A stretch of DNA of 58,683 nucleotides from JACNKV01 sp964645915 (GCA_964645915.1 CAZYDH010000009.1:1-58683), one strand, 5' to 3'; shown: positions 30,923 through 40,651, counted from the first letter of the stretch. Made by a program: numbers and translations. Notes: a model not told the origin generated them from the sequence alone.

Positions 30923-32767
30923 ATGGCAATGATGACAACCATGAGAAATAAAATGCACGCTGTCCTTTGGGCGATCTTGATTTTATTTCTTTTGAGTATG
31001 ACCGTTGGTGGACTGGTCGGTGGTGCAAACATTATCGATCAATTATTAGGAAAAGTAGATCCGTCTACTACGATAGGTAAAGTGAATGGTGAAATAATCT
31101 CACCGGATCTCTTCTCTCGACAAGTCAGGCGACAAGTAGAAGAAATGCGAAATAACGGACAGAATATTGATGACACACAATTTGATCGAATACGTACACA
31201 AGTTTGGGAAAATTTTGTGCAGGATATTCTTATTCAACAAGAAATTGAAGAATTAGGACTGACCGTTACCGATGAAGAAGTTGTATATCATCTACAAAAT
31301 AATCCTCCAACAATTCTACAATCTAACCCTTCATTTCAAACTGATGGTGTATTTGATCCTGTTAAATATGAACAGGCAATTGCGAACCCACAAGATATGG
31401 AACAATACTGGATTATGGTTGAAAATTATATGCGTGACTATATTCCTCGATATAAATTACAGCAGATGATCCTCTCTTCTGTTTCTGTATCTGACCAAGA
31501 AGTATTTGAGGATTATGTTAAGAAGAATATCGATTATACGTTAAATATTTTGCATATCACTAAAAAAGCATTTGATGAAGAATCTCTTGAAAGCACCGAA
31601 GAAGAACTTGCCACATATTACAACGATAACTTGGATATGTTTGAGCATCCTGAATATCGAAATCTCCGATATGCCAGCTGGAAAAAAATGCCTTCTTTCC
31701 AAGACACAATCGATGTTTATGAATTGGCAAACGAAATAAAAATTATGGCTGATGCCGGAAAAGATTTTGCAAAATTAGCAAATGAATACACTGAAGATCC
31801 AAGTAATGCAGTCACTCCCGATTCCGGTAATGGTGGAAATCTTGGATGGTTTGGCAAAGGACAAATGGTTCCAGTCTTTGAAGAAGCAGCTTTCGCTGCA
31901 AATAAAGGTGATATTGTTGGTCCGGTTCTATCTCGATTTGGTTATCATGTCATAAAAGTTAACGGTAAGAAAAAAACCGAAGATACCGAACAGGTCAATG
32001 CAGCTCACATTCTTTTCAAAATCGAAACCAGTGAGAATACAAAGGATTTAATGCGCCGTAAAGCCACCTCATTTAGTTATGATGCCCAGGACTTTGGTTT
32101 TGATACGGTAATCGATTCGCATGATGTCTCTATCTCTGAAGCATTAAATGTTGATGAAGAGGAGATTCTTATCTCAACACTGGGACCAATGAGAAGTGCA
32201 GCCAAATTCGCCTTCCGTTCTGAAGTTGGTCAAGTTTCCGATTCATTTGAAAATGAAAATTTCATTGCTGTCTTTACACTCGACACGGTAATTGCTGCCG
32301 GTCATAAACCACTTGATGAAGTTACAGATCAGATCAAGAGAACCCTCTCAAGAGAAAAATCACTGGAAGCTGCCGAGACTCTTGCAAATGAATATCTAAC
32401 AGATATTACTGAGAATAGCACGACCTTTAAAGACCTCCTTGGTGAAAATGATAAGGTTGATCATATAGAGAATGAAAGTAAAACCCTCTCCAGAGGATTT
32501 ACCTCTATTGGAAGAAGTAATTATGTAACAGGTGCTTTATTATCTGCAAACAAAGGTGATTTGATCGGTCCGATCGAAACATCAAGCGGATATGCCTTAT
32601 TAAAAGTACTTGAGATCGAAAATATGGATTCAACAGATTTTGAAGTTCAAAAAGATGTTCTGAAGAAAAATCTGTTAAATCAAAAACAATCCTCAGCATA
32701 TGCAAATTGGTTAGATGGTAAAAAAGCTGAAGCTGAGATAGTAGATAATCGTAAGTATTATTATTAA
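30923..32767 (+). CDS. ppiD: PpiD-type periplasmic peptidyl-prolyl isomerase/foldase
   Basis: The 614-residue protein has one N-terminal membrane anchor (about 13-35). A SurA-N-like helical region ('KVNGEIISPDLFSRQVRRQ', about 53-200) follows, then a parvulin domain at about 240-350 ('ANEYTEDPSNA', 'GGNLGWFGKGQMVPVFEEAAF', 'VGPVLSRFGYHVIKV'). A second, weaker parvulin-like part starts at 'NAAHILFKIE'. This is the PpiD architecture: an inner-membrane chaperone for outer-membrane and periplasmic proteins. A perfect rho-independent terminator follows the stop. Confidence 0.85.
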   Translation: MAMMTTMRNKMHAVLWAILILFLLSMTVGGLVGGANIIDQLLGKVDPSTTIGKVNGEIISPDLFSRQVRRQVEEMRNNGQNIDDTQFDRIRTQVWENFVQDILIQQEIEELGLTVTDEEVVYHLQNNPPTILQSNPSFQTDGVFDPVKYEQAIANPQDMEQYWIMVENYMRDYIPRYKLQQMILSSVSVSDQEVFEDYVKKNIDYTLNILHITKKAFDEESLESTEEELATYYNDNLDMFEHPEYRNLRYASWKKMPSFQDTIDVYELANEIKIMADAGKDFAKLANEYTEDPSNAVTPDSGNGGNLGWFGKGQMVPVFEEAAFAANKGDIVGPVLSRFGYHVIKVNGKKKTEDTEQVNAAHILFKIETSENTKDLMRRKATSFSYDAQDFGFDTVIDSHDVSISEALNVDEEEILISTLGPMRSAAKFAFRSEVGQVSDSFENENFIAVFTLDTVIAAGHKPLDEVTDQIKRTLSREKSLEAAETLANEYLTDITENSTTFKDLLGENDKVDHIENESKTLSRGFTSIGRSNYVTGALLSANKGDLIGPIETSSGYALLKVLEIENMDSTDFEVQKDVLKKNLLNQKQSSAYANWLDGKKAEAEIVDNRKYYY

Positions 32768-32783
32768 GTTGAATAATTTCATT

Positions 32784-32814
32784 AAAAAAGGCACAATATT
32801 GTGCCTTTTTTTTT
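32784..32814 (+). terminator. Rho-independent terminator after ppiD
   Basis: A perfect palindrome GGCACAAT/ATTGTGCC is flanked by an A-run before and an uninterrupted T-run after it. It starts 17 bp after the ppiD stop. The A-run makes it potentially bidirectional, but no minus-strand gene ends here. Confidence 0.92.
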
Positions 32815-32937
32815 ACCTTATTTTTCTTATTACTTAATCTCACTAGGCTTGTTTATATCCTGTATTCTCAGGTAAATTTGTTGGCTTTTTTAACATGAAA
32901 AATCAATAATTCAATTCAAAATATTTAAGGATTATTT

Positions 32938-34572
32938 ATGCCAAACAATATTGTAGCCGTACCAGTAGCGGAAAACGAACCCATCAAATCTTATGCCCCG
33001 GGATCAGCTGAGAAGAATTCATTAAAAGCAAAACTAAATGAACTTAAATCTCAACAAATTGAAATCCCACTTATTATTGGTGGAAAAGAAGTAAAAACTG
33101 GTAATACTTCAACATGTGTTATCCCTCACGATCATAAGCACGTATTAGCCACATACCACCTCGCAGGTGAAGCGGAAGTTCAAGCAGCTATCGATGCTTC
33201 ACAAGAAGCATGGAAAGCCTGGTCTGAAACTCCTTGGGAACATCGAGTAGCTATTTTCAAAAAAATGGCTGTTTTACTTACCGGTCCTTATCGTGATCTA
33301 CTAAACGCATCAACAATGTTAAATGTAGGAAAAAACGTATTCCAAGCTGAAATTGACTCTGCTTGCGAATTAATCGATTTTTTCAATTTTAATGCTGAAT
33401 ATGCTCAAGAAATTTATGAACAACAACCTCCTTATTCCCCAAATGGAATGTGGAACCAAGTTGAACATCGTCCTCTAGAAGGATTTGTCTTTGCAGTTAC
33501 TCCATTTAATTTTGTCAGTATTGCAGGAAACCTTCCCTCCTCACCTGCTTTAATGGGGAATGTAGTTTTATGGAAACCGGCAAGCAGTGCTGTGTATCCG
33601 GCGTATTTCTTAATGAAACTTTTTAAAGAAGCTGGATTACCCGACGGAGTGATCAATTTTATTCCCGGTCCTGGGTCTAAAGTAGGTCCTACAGTGATGA
33701 AAAACTCTCTTTTAGCAGGAGTTCACTTTACCGGATCGACACCTGTTTTCCAAAATATGTGGAAAACCGTCGGTGACAATATTCATCTATACAAATCTTA
33801 TCCCAGAATCGTTGGTGAAACGGGCGGAAAGGATTTCTGTATTGCTCATAAATCAGCAGATACCGACGGTTTAGCAACTGCAATGGTACGTGGAGCTTTT
33901 GAATTTCAAGGACAGAAATGTTCAGCACTTTCTCGAGCCTACGTTCCTGACACACTTTGGGAAGATGTAAAAGCAAAATATCTGGATGCCGTTTCAACGA
34001 TCACTGTTGGAAATCCTGAAGATTTCACTCACTTTATGAATGCGGTCATTGATAAACCAGCTTTCGATTCGATAACGAGTTACATCGACTATGCAAAATC
34101 AAGCGATGAAGCTGAGATCATCACCGGTGGAAATTACGACGACAGCCAAGGGTATTTTATAGAACCCACAACGATCGTAACGACAAATCCACACTTTAAA
34201 ACAATGGAAGAGGAAATTTTTGGTCCGGTATTAACTATTTATGTTTATGATGCCGAAAACTGGAAAGATACTCTGAAACTAGTGGATACAACCTCTCCTT
34301 ACGCGTTGACCGGTGCAGTATTTGCAAATGATCGATATGCAGTGATTGAAGCCTCAAAAGCTCTTACGCATTCTGCAGGAAATTTTTACATTAATGACAA
34401 ACCCACCGGTGCTGTAGTTGGGCAGCAACCTTTTGGTGGTGGACGTGCATCAGGCACAAACGATAAAGCTGGTTCAGTATTCAATCTTATTCGATGGATA
34501 TCCCAACGAACCATAAAAGAAACCTTTGATCCACCAAAGGATTACCGTTATCCATTTATGGATGAAAAATAA
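32938..34572 (+). CDS. L-glutamate gamma-semialdehyde (1-pyrroline-5-carboxylate) dehydrogenase
   Basis: The 544-residue protein is close in layout to animal ALDH4A1 rather than to the C-terminal half of bacterial PutA: 'PLIIGGKEVKTG', 'PLEGFVFAVTPFNFVSIAGN', 'PALMGNVVLWKPASSAVYPAY', catalytic Glu294 in 'VGETGGKDF' and nucleophile Cys328 in 'GQKCSA'. It oxidises P5C/glutamate semialdehyde to glutamate with NAD in proline catabolism. No proline dehydrogenase gene is adjacent. It is followed after 32 bp by a COG2403-type GTPase gene, with a terminator behind that, so the two form a short operon. Confidence 0.9.
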   Translation: MPNNIVAVPVAENEPIKSYAPGSAEKNSLKAKLNELKSQQIEIPLIIGGKEVKTGNTSTCVIPHDHKHVLATYHLAGEAEVQAAIDASQEAWKAWSETPWEHRVAIFKKMAVLLTGPYRDLLNASTMLNVGKNVFQAEIDSACELIDFFNFNAEYAQEIYEQQPPYSPNGMWNQVEHRPLEGFVFAVTPFNFVSIAGNLPSSPALMGNVVLWKPASSAVYPAYFLMKLFKEAGLPDGVINFIPGPGSKVGPTVMKNSLLAGVHFTGSTPVFQNMWKTVGDNIHLYKSYPRIVGETGGKDFCIAHKSADTDGLATAMVRGAFEFQGQKCSALSRAYVPDTLWEDVKAKYLDAVSTITVGNPEDFTHFMNAVIDKPAFDSITSYIDYAKSSDEAEIITGGNYDDSQGYFIEPTTIVTTNPHFKTMEEEIFGPVLTIYVYDAENWKDTLKLVDTTSPYALTGAVFANDRYAVIEASKALTHSAGNFYINDKPTGAVVGQQPFGGGRASGTNDKAGSVFNLIRWISQRTIKETFDPPKDYRYPFMDEK

Positions 34573-34604
34573 TTACTTAAACACTTAATACTAAAGGAAA
34601 TCAA

Positions 34605-35921
34605 ATGAATCGTATAAAAACAATCATTATGGGTGCTGCAGGACGTGATTTTCATAATTTTAACGTCGTGTATCGTGATAATGAACAATATGAAATCGTG
34701 GCATTTACTGCAACTCAAATACCTGATATTGAAGGAAGAGTATATCCTGCGGAATTAGCCGGAAAGCTTTATCCAAACGGAATTAATATTTATGATGAAT
34801 CAGATCTTGCACTCTTGATCGAAAGACATGATGTTGAAGAAGTTGTTTTTGCTTATTCTGACATTGCTCATGAAGATATAATGCATAAAGCTTCTATGGT
34901 AATGGCTACCGGAGCTCATTTTAAAATATTGGGTGCCGAACCGACAATGATCAAATCAAATAAACCTGTCATTGCCATCGGTGCTGTTAGAACCGGATGT
35001 GGAAAAAGCCAAACAACTCGTCGGGTTGCAGAAATACTGAAAGATGCCGGTAAAAAAGTTGCCGCTATCCGTCACCCCATGCCTTATGGTGATTTAGCAA
35101 AACAAAAAGTTCAACGGTTTGCTACTTTAAATGATCTAGTAAAACATGAATGTACCATTGAAGAAATGGAAGAGTACGAACCACATATCAATACCGGAAC
35201 TATTGTCTATGCCGGTGTCGATTATGGTGCAATTCTAGAAGAAGCTGAAAAAGAAGCTGATGTCATCCTCTGGGACGGCGGAAATAACGATATGCCATTT
35301 TACAAACCAGACTTAAATATTGTGGTTGCAGATCCTCATAGACCGGGACATGAACTTGAGTATTATCCCGGAGAAACAAACTTACGCATGGCAGATGTTG
35401 TTATCATCAATAAGATTGATACAGCTGACACAGAAGATATTGATGAAGTACGTTGGAATATTCGTGATATCAATCCGGATGCAGTTATTGTTGATGCAGC
35501 TTCTCCGATTGCAGTTGAAGATCCATCACTTATTTTGGGTAAAACAGCTTTGGTTGTTGAAGATGGTCCGACATTAACTCACGGTGAAATGTCCTATGGT
35601 GCCGGAATGGTTGCTGCAGAAAAATTTGGAGCTGAAGATGTTGTTGATCCTCGTCCATACACTGTTGGTAAATTAACCGAAACATTCGAGCACTATCCTG
35701 AGATCGGTGAATTACTTCCGGCAATGGGTTACGGCGATGAACAGGTTAAAGATCTGGAGACAACAATTGCCAATACTGAATGTGATGTTGTCATTATCGG
35801 TACTCCAATTGACTTACGAAGAATAATCAATATTCAACAACCTTCGGTAAGGGTAACTTATGATCTTCAGGAGATCGGAAAACCAACGTTAATTGACGTT
35901 TTAGAATCCTTTACAAATTAA
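34605..35921 (+). CDS. COG2403-type GTPase / cyclic 2,3-diphosphoglycerate synthetase-like
   Basis: The 438-residue soluble protein begins with a Rossmann-like domain ('IKTIIMGAAGRDFHNFN', 'VVFAYSDIAHEDIM'). A P-loop NTPase follows, with Walker A 'GAVRTGCGKS' at 126-135, 'DVILWDGGNND' as the Walker B region and 'VVIINKID' as the G4-like base motif. Databases often name this family cyclic 2,3-diphosphoglycerate synthetase after a methanogen enzyme, but the bacterial members are not characterised as such to my knowledge. Pairing with P5C dehydrogenase hints at a link to amino-acid metabolism. Function remains open. Confidence 0.75.
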   Translation: MNRIKTIIMGAAGRDFHNFNVVYRDNEQYEIVAFTATQIPDIEGRVYPAELAGKLYPNGINIYDESDLALLIERHDVEEVVFAYSDIAHEDIMHKASMVMATGAHFKILGAEPTMIKSNKPVIAIGAVRTGCGKSQTTRRVAEILKDAGKKVAAIRHPMPYGDLAKQKVQRFATLNDLVKHECTIEEMEEYEPHINTGTIVYAGVDYGAILEEAEKEADVILWDGGNNDMPFYKPDLNIVVADPHRPGHELEYYPGETNLRMADVVIINKIDTADTEDIDEVRWNIRDINPDAVIVDAASPIAVEDPSLILGKTALVVEDGPTLTHGEMSYGAGMVAAEKFGAEDVVDPRPYTVGKLTETFEHYPEIGELLPAMGYGDEQVKDLETTIANTECDVVIIGTPIDLRRIINIQQPSVRVTYDLQEIGKPTLIDVLESFTN

Positions 35922-35930
35922 ATGAATCTC

Positions 35931-35970
35931 AACCAGCGTAGAATATTCAAATATTTTACGCTGGTTTTTT
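35931..35970 (+). terminator. Rho-independent terminator after the GTPase gene
   Basis: AACCAGCGTA pairs with TACGCTGGTT, with further AATAT/ATATT pairing inside, and a T-run follows. It starts 9 bp after the stop. It closes the P5C dehydrogenase-GTPase operon just before sucC. Confidence 0.9.
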
Positions 35971-35991
35971 ATTTTAACTAGGGAGAGCGGT

Positions 35992-37176
35992 TTGAAAATA
36001 CACGAGTTTCAAGGAAAAGAATTATTAAAAAAATATGGTGTTCCGATCCAAGATGGACATACTCTTGAAAAGATCGAAGATGCCAGAACAATAATTCATC
36101 GAGTTCAGAGTGAATTTGATACGGATGCAGTCGTTGTAAAAGCACAAATTCACGCTGGTGGTCGCGGAAAAGGTGGTGGAGTAAAATATTCCCCCAATTA
36201 CAAAATCGCGATTGAAAACGTAAACAAAATTCTTGGAATGAATCTTGTCACCCCGCAAACAGGTTCTGAAGGTAAACTTGTACAAAAAGTTTACATAACC
36301 GAAGCCTTGGATATCGCAAAAGAATTCTATGTAGCTATTCTATTAGATCGTTCAGAATGTAAAGATGTTTTCATGGTTTCTACTGAAGGTGGAATGGATA
36401 TCGAAAAAGTAGCTGAAGAAACTCCGGAAAAGATTACTAAAGTATGGATAGATCCATTGCTAGGTATGAAATCTTTTCAAGCACGAAAACTCGCCTTTGC
36501 TTTAAACTTAAAAGGGAACGCCTTTAAAACTGCGGTAAAGGTCTTTCTTAAAATGTATGATTGCTACCGCGGAACGGATGCTTCATTAGTCGAGATTAAT
36601 CCGTTAGTAGAAACCGAAGACGGAGAGATCATTGCTTTGGATGCAAAATTTAATTTTGATGATAATGCTCTTTTCCGTCAAAAAGATATTGCTATTTTAA
36701 GAGATTTAAGTGAAGAAGATCCCACCGAGGTTGAAGCAGGTAAATACAACTTAAATTATATCAAACTCGATGGGAATGTTGGTTGCATGGTAAACGGAGC
36801 GGGCTTGGCGATGGCGACAATGGATATCATCAAGCTTGCCGGTGGTGAACCTGCAAACTTTTTGGATGTAGGAGGAACTGCAAGTGCAGAAACGGTTAAA
36901 AATGGATTCAAGATCATTCTTTCAGATAAAAATGTCAAAGCCATCCTGATCAATATTTTTGGTGGAATCGTTCGTTGTGATCGGGTAGCAAATGGTGTAA
37001 TTCAAGCCGTTAGAGACCTAGGACTGAAAGTTCCCGTTGTTGTTAGATTAGATGGAACAAATGCATCTGAAGCAAAACAAATCCTGTCAGAATCCGGGTT
37101 ATCGATCATCCCGGCGGATTCGATGCAAGAAGCTGCAGATAAAGTTGTGAATGCTGCTATCGGGAAGGAGTTATAG
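35992..37176 (+). CDS. sucC: Succinate-CoA ligase beta subunit
   Basis: The 394-residue protein begins MKIHEFQGKELLKKYGVPIQDG and contains the ATP-grasp part ('VVKAQIHAGGRGKGGGVK', 'LVEINPLVETEDGEIIALDAKFNFDDNA') and the C-terminal ligase part ('FLDVGGTASAETVKNGFK', 'NIFGGIVRCDRVANG'). Translation starts at a TTG (35992): no ATG lies nearby, a strong GGGAGAG site sits 4-10 bp upstream, and the family starts exactly here. With SucD it converts succinyl-CoA to succinate with ADP or GDP phosphorylation in the TCA cycle. The sucD ATG follows the stop with no gap. Confidence 0.96.
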   Translation: MKIHEFQGKELLKKYGVPIQDGHTLEKIEDARTIIHRVQSEFDTDAVVVKAQIHAGGRGKGGGVKYSPNYKIAIENVNKILGMNLVTPQTGSEGKLVQKVYITEALDIAKEFYVAILLDRSECKDVFMVSTEGGMDIEKVAEETPEKITKVWIDPLLGMKSFQARKLAFALNLKGNAFKTAVKVFLKMYDCYRGTDASLVEINPLVETEDGEIIALDAKFNFDDNALFRQKDIAILRDLSEEDPTEVEAGKYNLNYIKLDGNVGCMVNGAGLAMATMDIIKLAGGEPANFLDVGGTASAETVKNGFKIILSDKNVKAILINIFGGIVRCDRVANGVIQAVRDLGLKVPVVVRLDGTNASEAKQILSESGLSIIPADSMQEAADKVVNAAIGKEL

Positions 37177-38055
37177 ATGTCAATATTAGTCAATAAAGAT
37201 TCAAAGGTTATTGTTCAAGGAATAACCGGCTCCGAAGGAACATTTCATGCTACACAAATGCTAGATTATGGTACCAATGTTGTTGCAGGAGTTACTCCGG
37301 GAAAAGGCGGACAGACAGCCATAGAAGGTAAAGTCCCGGTTTTTAATTCTGTAGAAGAAGCAAAAATCGCCACAGATGCAAACGTCTCGATTATCTTTGT
37401 ACCTCCTTCATTTGCATCTGAAGCCGTTATTGAAGCATCTGAAGCAGGAATTGAAACGGTTGTGTGTATCACTGAAGGAATTCCCGTACAAGATATGGTC
37501 ACAGTAAAAAACGTTGTTGACTTAAATAAAACAAGGCTAATCGGTCCAAACTGTCCTGGAGTGATTACCGTGGATGAATGTAAACTTGGAATTATGCCAG
37601 GTTTTATAACAAAAAAAGGGTCGATCGGAGTTGTCTCTAAGTCCGGGACATTGACCTACGAAGCCATTGGACAATTAGTAGACGTTGGTTTAGGGCAGAC
37701 AACAGCAATTGGAATTGGTGGAGATCCTATTATCGGAACAACCATGCGCGAATTACTGGAAATGTTTGAGAACGATCCAGAAACGGAAGGTGTGGTCATC
37801 ATTGGTGAAATTGGTGGACAGATGGAAATAGAAGCTGCCTATTGGGCAAAAGATAATATGACAAAACCTGTTGTAGGTTTTATCGCCGGACAAACCGCTC
37901 CTCCCGGAAGAAGAATGGGACATGCCGGAGCTATTGTTTCCGGTGGAGATGATACCGCTGAAGCAAAAATGCGTATTCTAAAAGAATGTGGTATTGATGT
38001 TTGTGAATCGGTGGCTGAAATTGGTAATAAAATGCTGAACGCATTAAATAAATAA
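37177..38055 (+). CDS. sucD: Succinate-CoA ligase alpha subunit
   Basis: The 292-residue protein has the CoA-binding Rossmann part ('IVQGITGSEGTFHATQMLDYGTN', 'GVTPGKGGQ') and the ligase part with the phosphohistidine loop in 'RRMGHAGAIVSGG'. It is full length and forms the ligase with SucC. The gene directly abuts sucC, and ndk starts 11 bp later. The ligase-ndk link is sensible, since Ndk equilibrates the GTP/ATP the ligase can produce. Confidence 0.96.
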   Translation: MSILVNKDSKVIVQGITGSEGTFHATQMLDYGTNVVAGVTPGKGGQTAIEGKVPVFNSVEEAKIATDANVSIIFVPPSFASEAVIEASEAGIETVVCITEGIPVQDMVTVKNVVDLNKTRLIGPNCPGVITVDECKLGIMPGFITKKGSIGVVSKSGTLTYEAIGQLVDVGLGQTTAIGIGGDPIIGTTMRELLEMFENDPETEGVVIIGEIGGQMEIEAAYWAKDNMTKPVVGFIAGQTAPPGRRMGHAGAIVSGGDDTAEAKMRILKECGIDVCESVAEIGNKMLNALNK

Positions 38056-38066
38056 TTGAGGAAATT

Positions 38067-38492
38067 ATGGGAAACAGAACATTTGCTATTATTAAACCGG
38101 ATGCTGTAAGAAATAAATACACAGGAAAAATATATGACCGTATTTTAGAAGCCGGGTTTGAGATATTATCAGCAAAAAAAATACGAATGACATTAAAACA
38201 AGCAGAAGGATTTTATGCTGTGCATACGGGAAAACCGTTCTTTGCTGAACTAACAGAATTTATGTCCTCAGGACCTTGTATAGTTTTAGCACTTCAAAAG
38301 GATAATGCCGTTGAAGCATGGCGCGAAACAATTGGAGCTACAAATCCCGAAGAGGCTGCAGAAGGCACGATCCGAAAAGATTATGCTACCAGTTTAGGAC
38401 AGAATGCTGTTCACGGTTCCGATAGTGACGAAAATGCTAATTCAGAGATTGGATTCTTTTTCAGTCAGTCTGAATTGATTCAGGCACAATAA
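38067..38492 (+). CDS. ndk: Nucleoside-diphosphate kinase
   Basis: The 141-residue protein has the family frame: 'RTFAIIKPDAVRNKYTGKI' at the start, 'HTGKPFFAELTEFMSSGP' in the middle and the active-site 'NAVHGSDSDENANSEIGFFF' with His116. It transfers the terminal phosphate between nucleoside di- and triphosphates. The ribosome site (TTGAGGAAATT) is good. It belongs to the sucCD-ndk transcript. Confidence 0.96.
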   Translation: MGNRTFAIIKPDAVRNKYTGKIYDRILEAGFEILSAKKIRMTLKQAEGFYAVHTGKPFFAELTEFMSSGPCIVLALQKDNAVEAWRETIGATNPEEAAEGTIRKDYATSLGQNAVHGSDSDENANSEIGFFFSQSELIQAQ

Positions 38493-38538
38493 ATTCGATT
38501 GATTTTTATTTAATCAACTCTCAAATTCCAGCTATATA

Positions 38539-39384
38539 ATGAATAGAAATAAGTTAAAATTGATGTTAAAATTCGCTTCAAGACTGTTTATAGTGTCCTC
38601 TCTTCTGCTCCTTAACGGATGCGGAGATAAGGGAACGGTTGGGTTTGTCGGTACTCCTGTAGAGATCACAATTGATCTAATGACTGAAGATGGTCAGTTT
38701 GATTTTCAATGGACAATCCTTCGACAACCAGATGCAAGTCTACTCACCACAAAGGATATTACTCAAACGGAAAGCCCTGCAGTGTTTTCATTTATTCCGG
38801 ATGCAAAAGGAATTTATACTATTGAGGTCAATGTTAGTCAATACGGTGATGAGTTATTCACTGAAATACACTCATTTGATATACAAAAAGCTCAAGACCA
38901 AGAAGTAATGGAAGAGCCTTTACCGATATCCACGCCGATTGAACCTGAGCCAATAATAGAGCCTGAGTCTGAGCCCTCTAAACCTGTTAAATCCTGGTTA
39001 GATGAAGAATTCCCTGAAGACACATTAAAAACAGAAATTACTGCTGACGAATCTTCAGAAGTAAAAGAAATTTCTAAACCAAAACCGGAGACACAATCTG
39101 CTCCCAAACCCGGTTCATCTATTCCCTATTTAGAGGATAGATACACTATTCAAATTGCGTCATCAAAATCGCTTGAAGAAGCTGAAAAAGTCGCTCTCAA
39201 ACTTATTGACGATGGATATGACGCTTACATTCAAAAAGCTTACTTTAAAGAAACGGATGAGATATGGTTCCGTGTGAGAGTAGGCAGTTATGAAAATCGG
39301 AAAGAAGCCGTCAATGTTTCTAACCTGATTTCTTCCAAGTTTGGTTATACCATTTGGATTGATTTTGTTCGAAAAGAAAACTAA
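38539..39384 (+). CDS. SPOR-domain lipoprotein
   Basis: The 281-residue protein has a lipoprotein signal (LLNGC, Cys 28) and an immunoglobulin-like first domain (about 35-118, 'GTPVEITIDLMTEDGQFDFQW'). A Pro/Glu-rich linker follows, then a C-terminal SPOR domain (about 200-278, 'YTIQIASSKSLEEAEKVALKLIDDG', 'WFRVRVGSYENRKEA'). SPOR domains bind denuded peptidoglycan at septa. The protein should sit in the outer membrane leaflet and contact the wall. It follows ndk by 46 bp and precedes a polytopic protein. Confidence 0.82.
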   Translation: MNRNKLKLMLKFASRLFIVSSLLLLNGCGDKGTVGFVGTPVEITIDLMTEDGQFDFQWTILRQPDASLLTTKDITQTESPAVFSFIPDAKGIYTIEVNVSQYGDELFTEIHSFDIQKAQDQEVMEEPLPISTPIEPEPIIEPESEPSKPVKSWLDEEFPEDTLKTEITADESSEVKEISKPKPETQSAPKPGSSIPYLEDRYTIQIASSKSLEEAEKVALKLIDDGYDAYIQKAYFKETDEIWFRVRVGSYENRKEAVNVSNLISSKFGYTIWIDFVRKEN

Positions 39385-39408
39385 TATATTAAAGACAAGG
39401 AGAATCAC

Positions 39409-40578
39409 ATGAATCCCATAAAACTCTATTTTGATATTCGAGATATTTTTCGCGCACCACGCCTGGCTTTAAGCGGTAAAAAAATATGGACATTTCTGTA
39501 TGCTAATTTAATTGGTTATATCTTATACCTTCTTTTATCCTATGCAGCTTTAGGATTGACCGGATTATGCATAAAAAGTATTTGGAATGCACATGGTCTA
39601 TTTCCGGTTCTTTGTTGCTTATCTCTACCCTGGTATTCATGGCTATTATATGGGTTAGGAATACTTTTGTGGTTTTGGGCGATCTCGTTTGCATGTACTG
39701 CAGTAGCCCGAATTACATATAAACAATTAAAAGGCGATGAATTTTTCTCATCAGGTGATGCAAGAGCATTTGTTAAAAAGCATTGGCATCCGGTGATCTT
39801 TGCTTCCATCTCCCTTTTATTGATCATTGTTTTCTTTTTAGTAATGGCCATTTTTGCCGCGTTATTAGGAAAAATTCCTTACGTTGGTGAATTTTTATTT
39901 GTGCTTCCATTTGTACTCTACTTCTTCGGTGCAATATTTACTATTTATACCGGTATAGTATTCATCATATCATTGATCTATACTCCAGCAATTGTTGCAA
40001 CGTATGAAGAAGACACTATGGGTTCAGTCTTTCAATCTTACTCCATAACTTGGTCTCAACCCTGGCGTTTTATTCTTTATCATATAGCTCTTCTTCCACT
40101 CGTAGGATTAGCTGTATCGATTATGAAATTATTTTGGATTTCTGGCTATCAATTTATCCATTGTGTTTTTGGACAGGATTGGCTAATGGGTGAAAAGTTG
40201 ACAAGAATTATGGGGTGGGCAGCCGATAAAATTGAGCCTACGGTTAATACATGTGCAAGTAACTGTTGTTGCAGCGGCGGAGGTTATCTTATCCCCTACT
40301 ACTCAAATTCAATGGTTTTATCTGGGACTGAAACTGCAGCCGCTAATATTTTAACCGGGTTTTTACTACTTCTTGTTTTCGCAATATTCTCTTATGGTTT
40401 ATCTGTTTTATCTGTCGGAGAAGTGTTGATGTTTATCATCTTTAAGAAAAAATCAAATGATGAAAATCTTCTTGAACAAAAAGATGAGGATGAACTGGAA
40501 GAAGATGAAGAATCTGAAAATGATGAAGAGTCAACAGAAGATACTGAGACAGCAGTAAAAGAGACCGAAGAAGCCTAA
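39409..40578 (+). CDS. Polytopic membrane protein with Cys cluster and acidic tail
   Basis: The 389-residue protein has about seven membrane segments and an N-terminus 'MNPIKLYFDIRDIFRAPRLALSGKK' that reads like an amphipathic anchor. A loop at 282-292 contains CASNCCC followed by GGG, four cysteines in seven residues between the last membrane segments. The last 35 residues are almost entirely Glu, Asp, Ser and Thr. No family was recognised. It has a good ribosome site (AAGGAGAATCAC) and follows the SPOR lipoprotein gene by 24 bp, suggesting a shared envelope job. The cysteines could bind a metal cluster or form disulfides. Confidence 0.65.
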   Translation: MNPIKLYFDIRDIFRAPRLALSGKKIWTFLYANLIGYILYLLLSYAALGLTGLCIKSIWNAHGLFPVLCCLSLPWYSWLLYGLGILLWFWAISFACTAVARITYKQLKGDEFFSSGDARAFVKKHWHPVIFASISLLLIIVFFLVMAIFAALLGKIPYVGEFLFVLPFVLYFFGAIFTIYTGIVFIISLIYTPAIVATYEEDTMGSVFQSYSITWSQPWRFILYHIALLPLVGLAVSIMKLFWISGYQFIHCVFGQDWLMGEKLTRIMGWAADKIEPTVNTCASNCCCSGGGYLIPYYSNSMVLSGTETAAANILTGFLLLLVFAIFSYGLSVLSVGEVLMFIIFKKKSNDENLLEQKDEDELEEDEESENDEESTEDTETAVKETEEA

Positions 40579-40651
40579 CCGTTCACGTCAATCAATTAGT
40601 AATTATACTCTTGTATTTTATGAATATTATTCCTACCTTTATAGGCTATAG

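Noticed and set aside
32505..32843. 112-residue minus-strand frame over the end of ppiD
   Set aside because: It is antisense to conserved PpiD sequence and contains the terminator palindrome.
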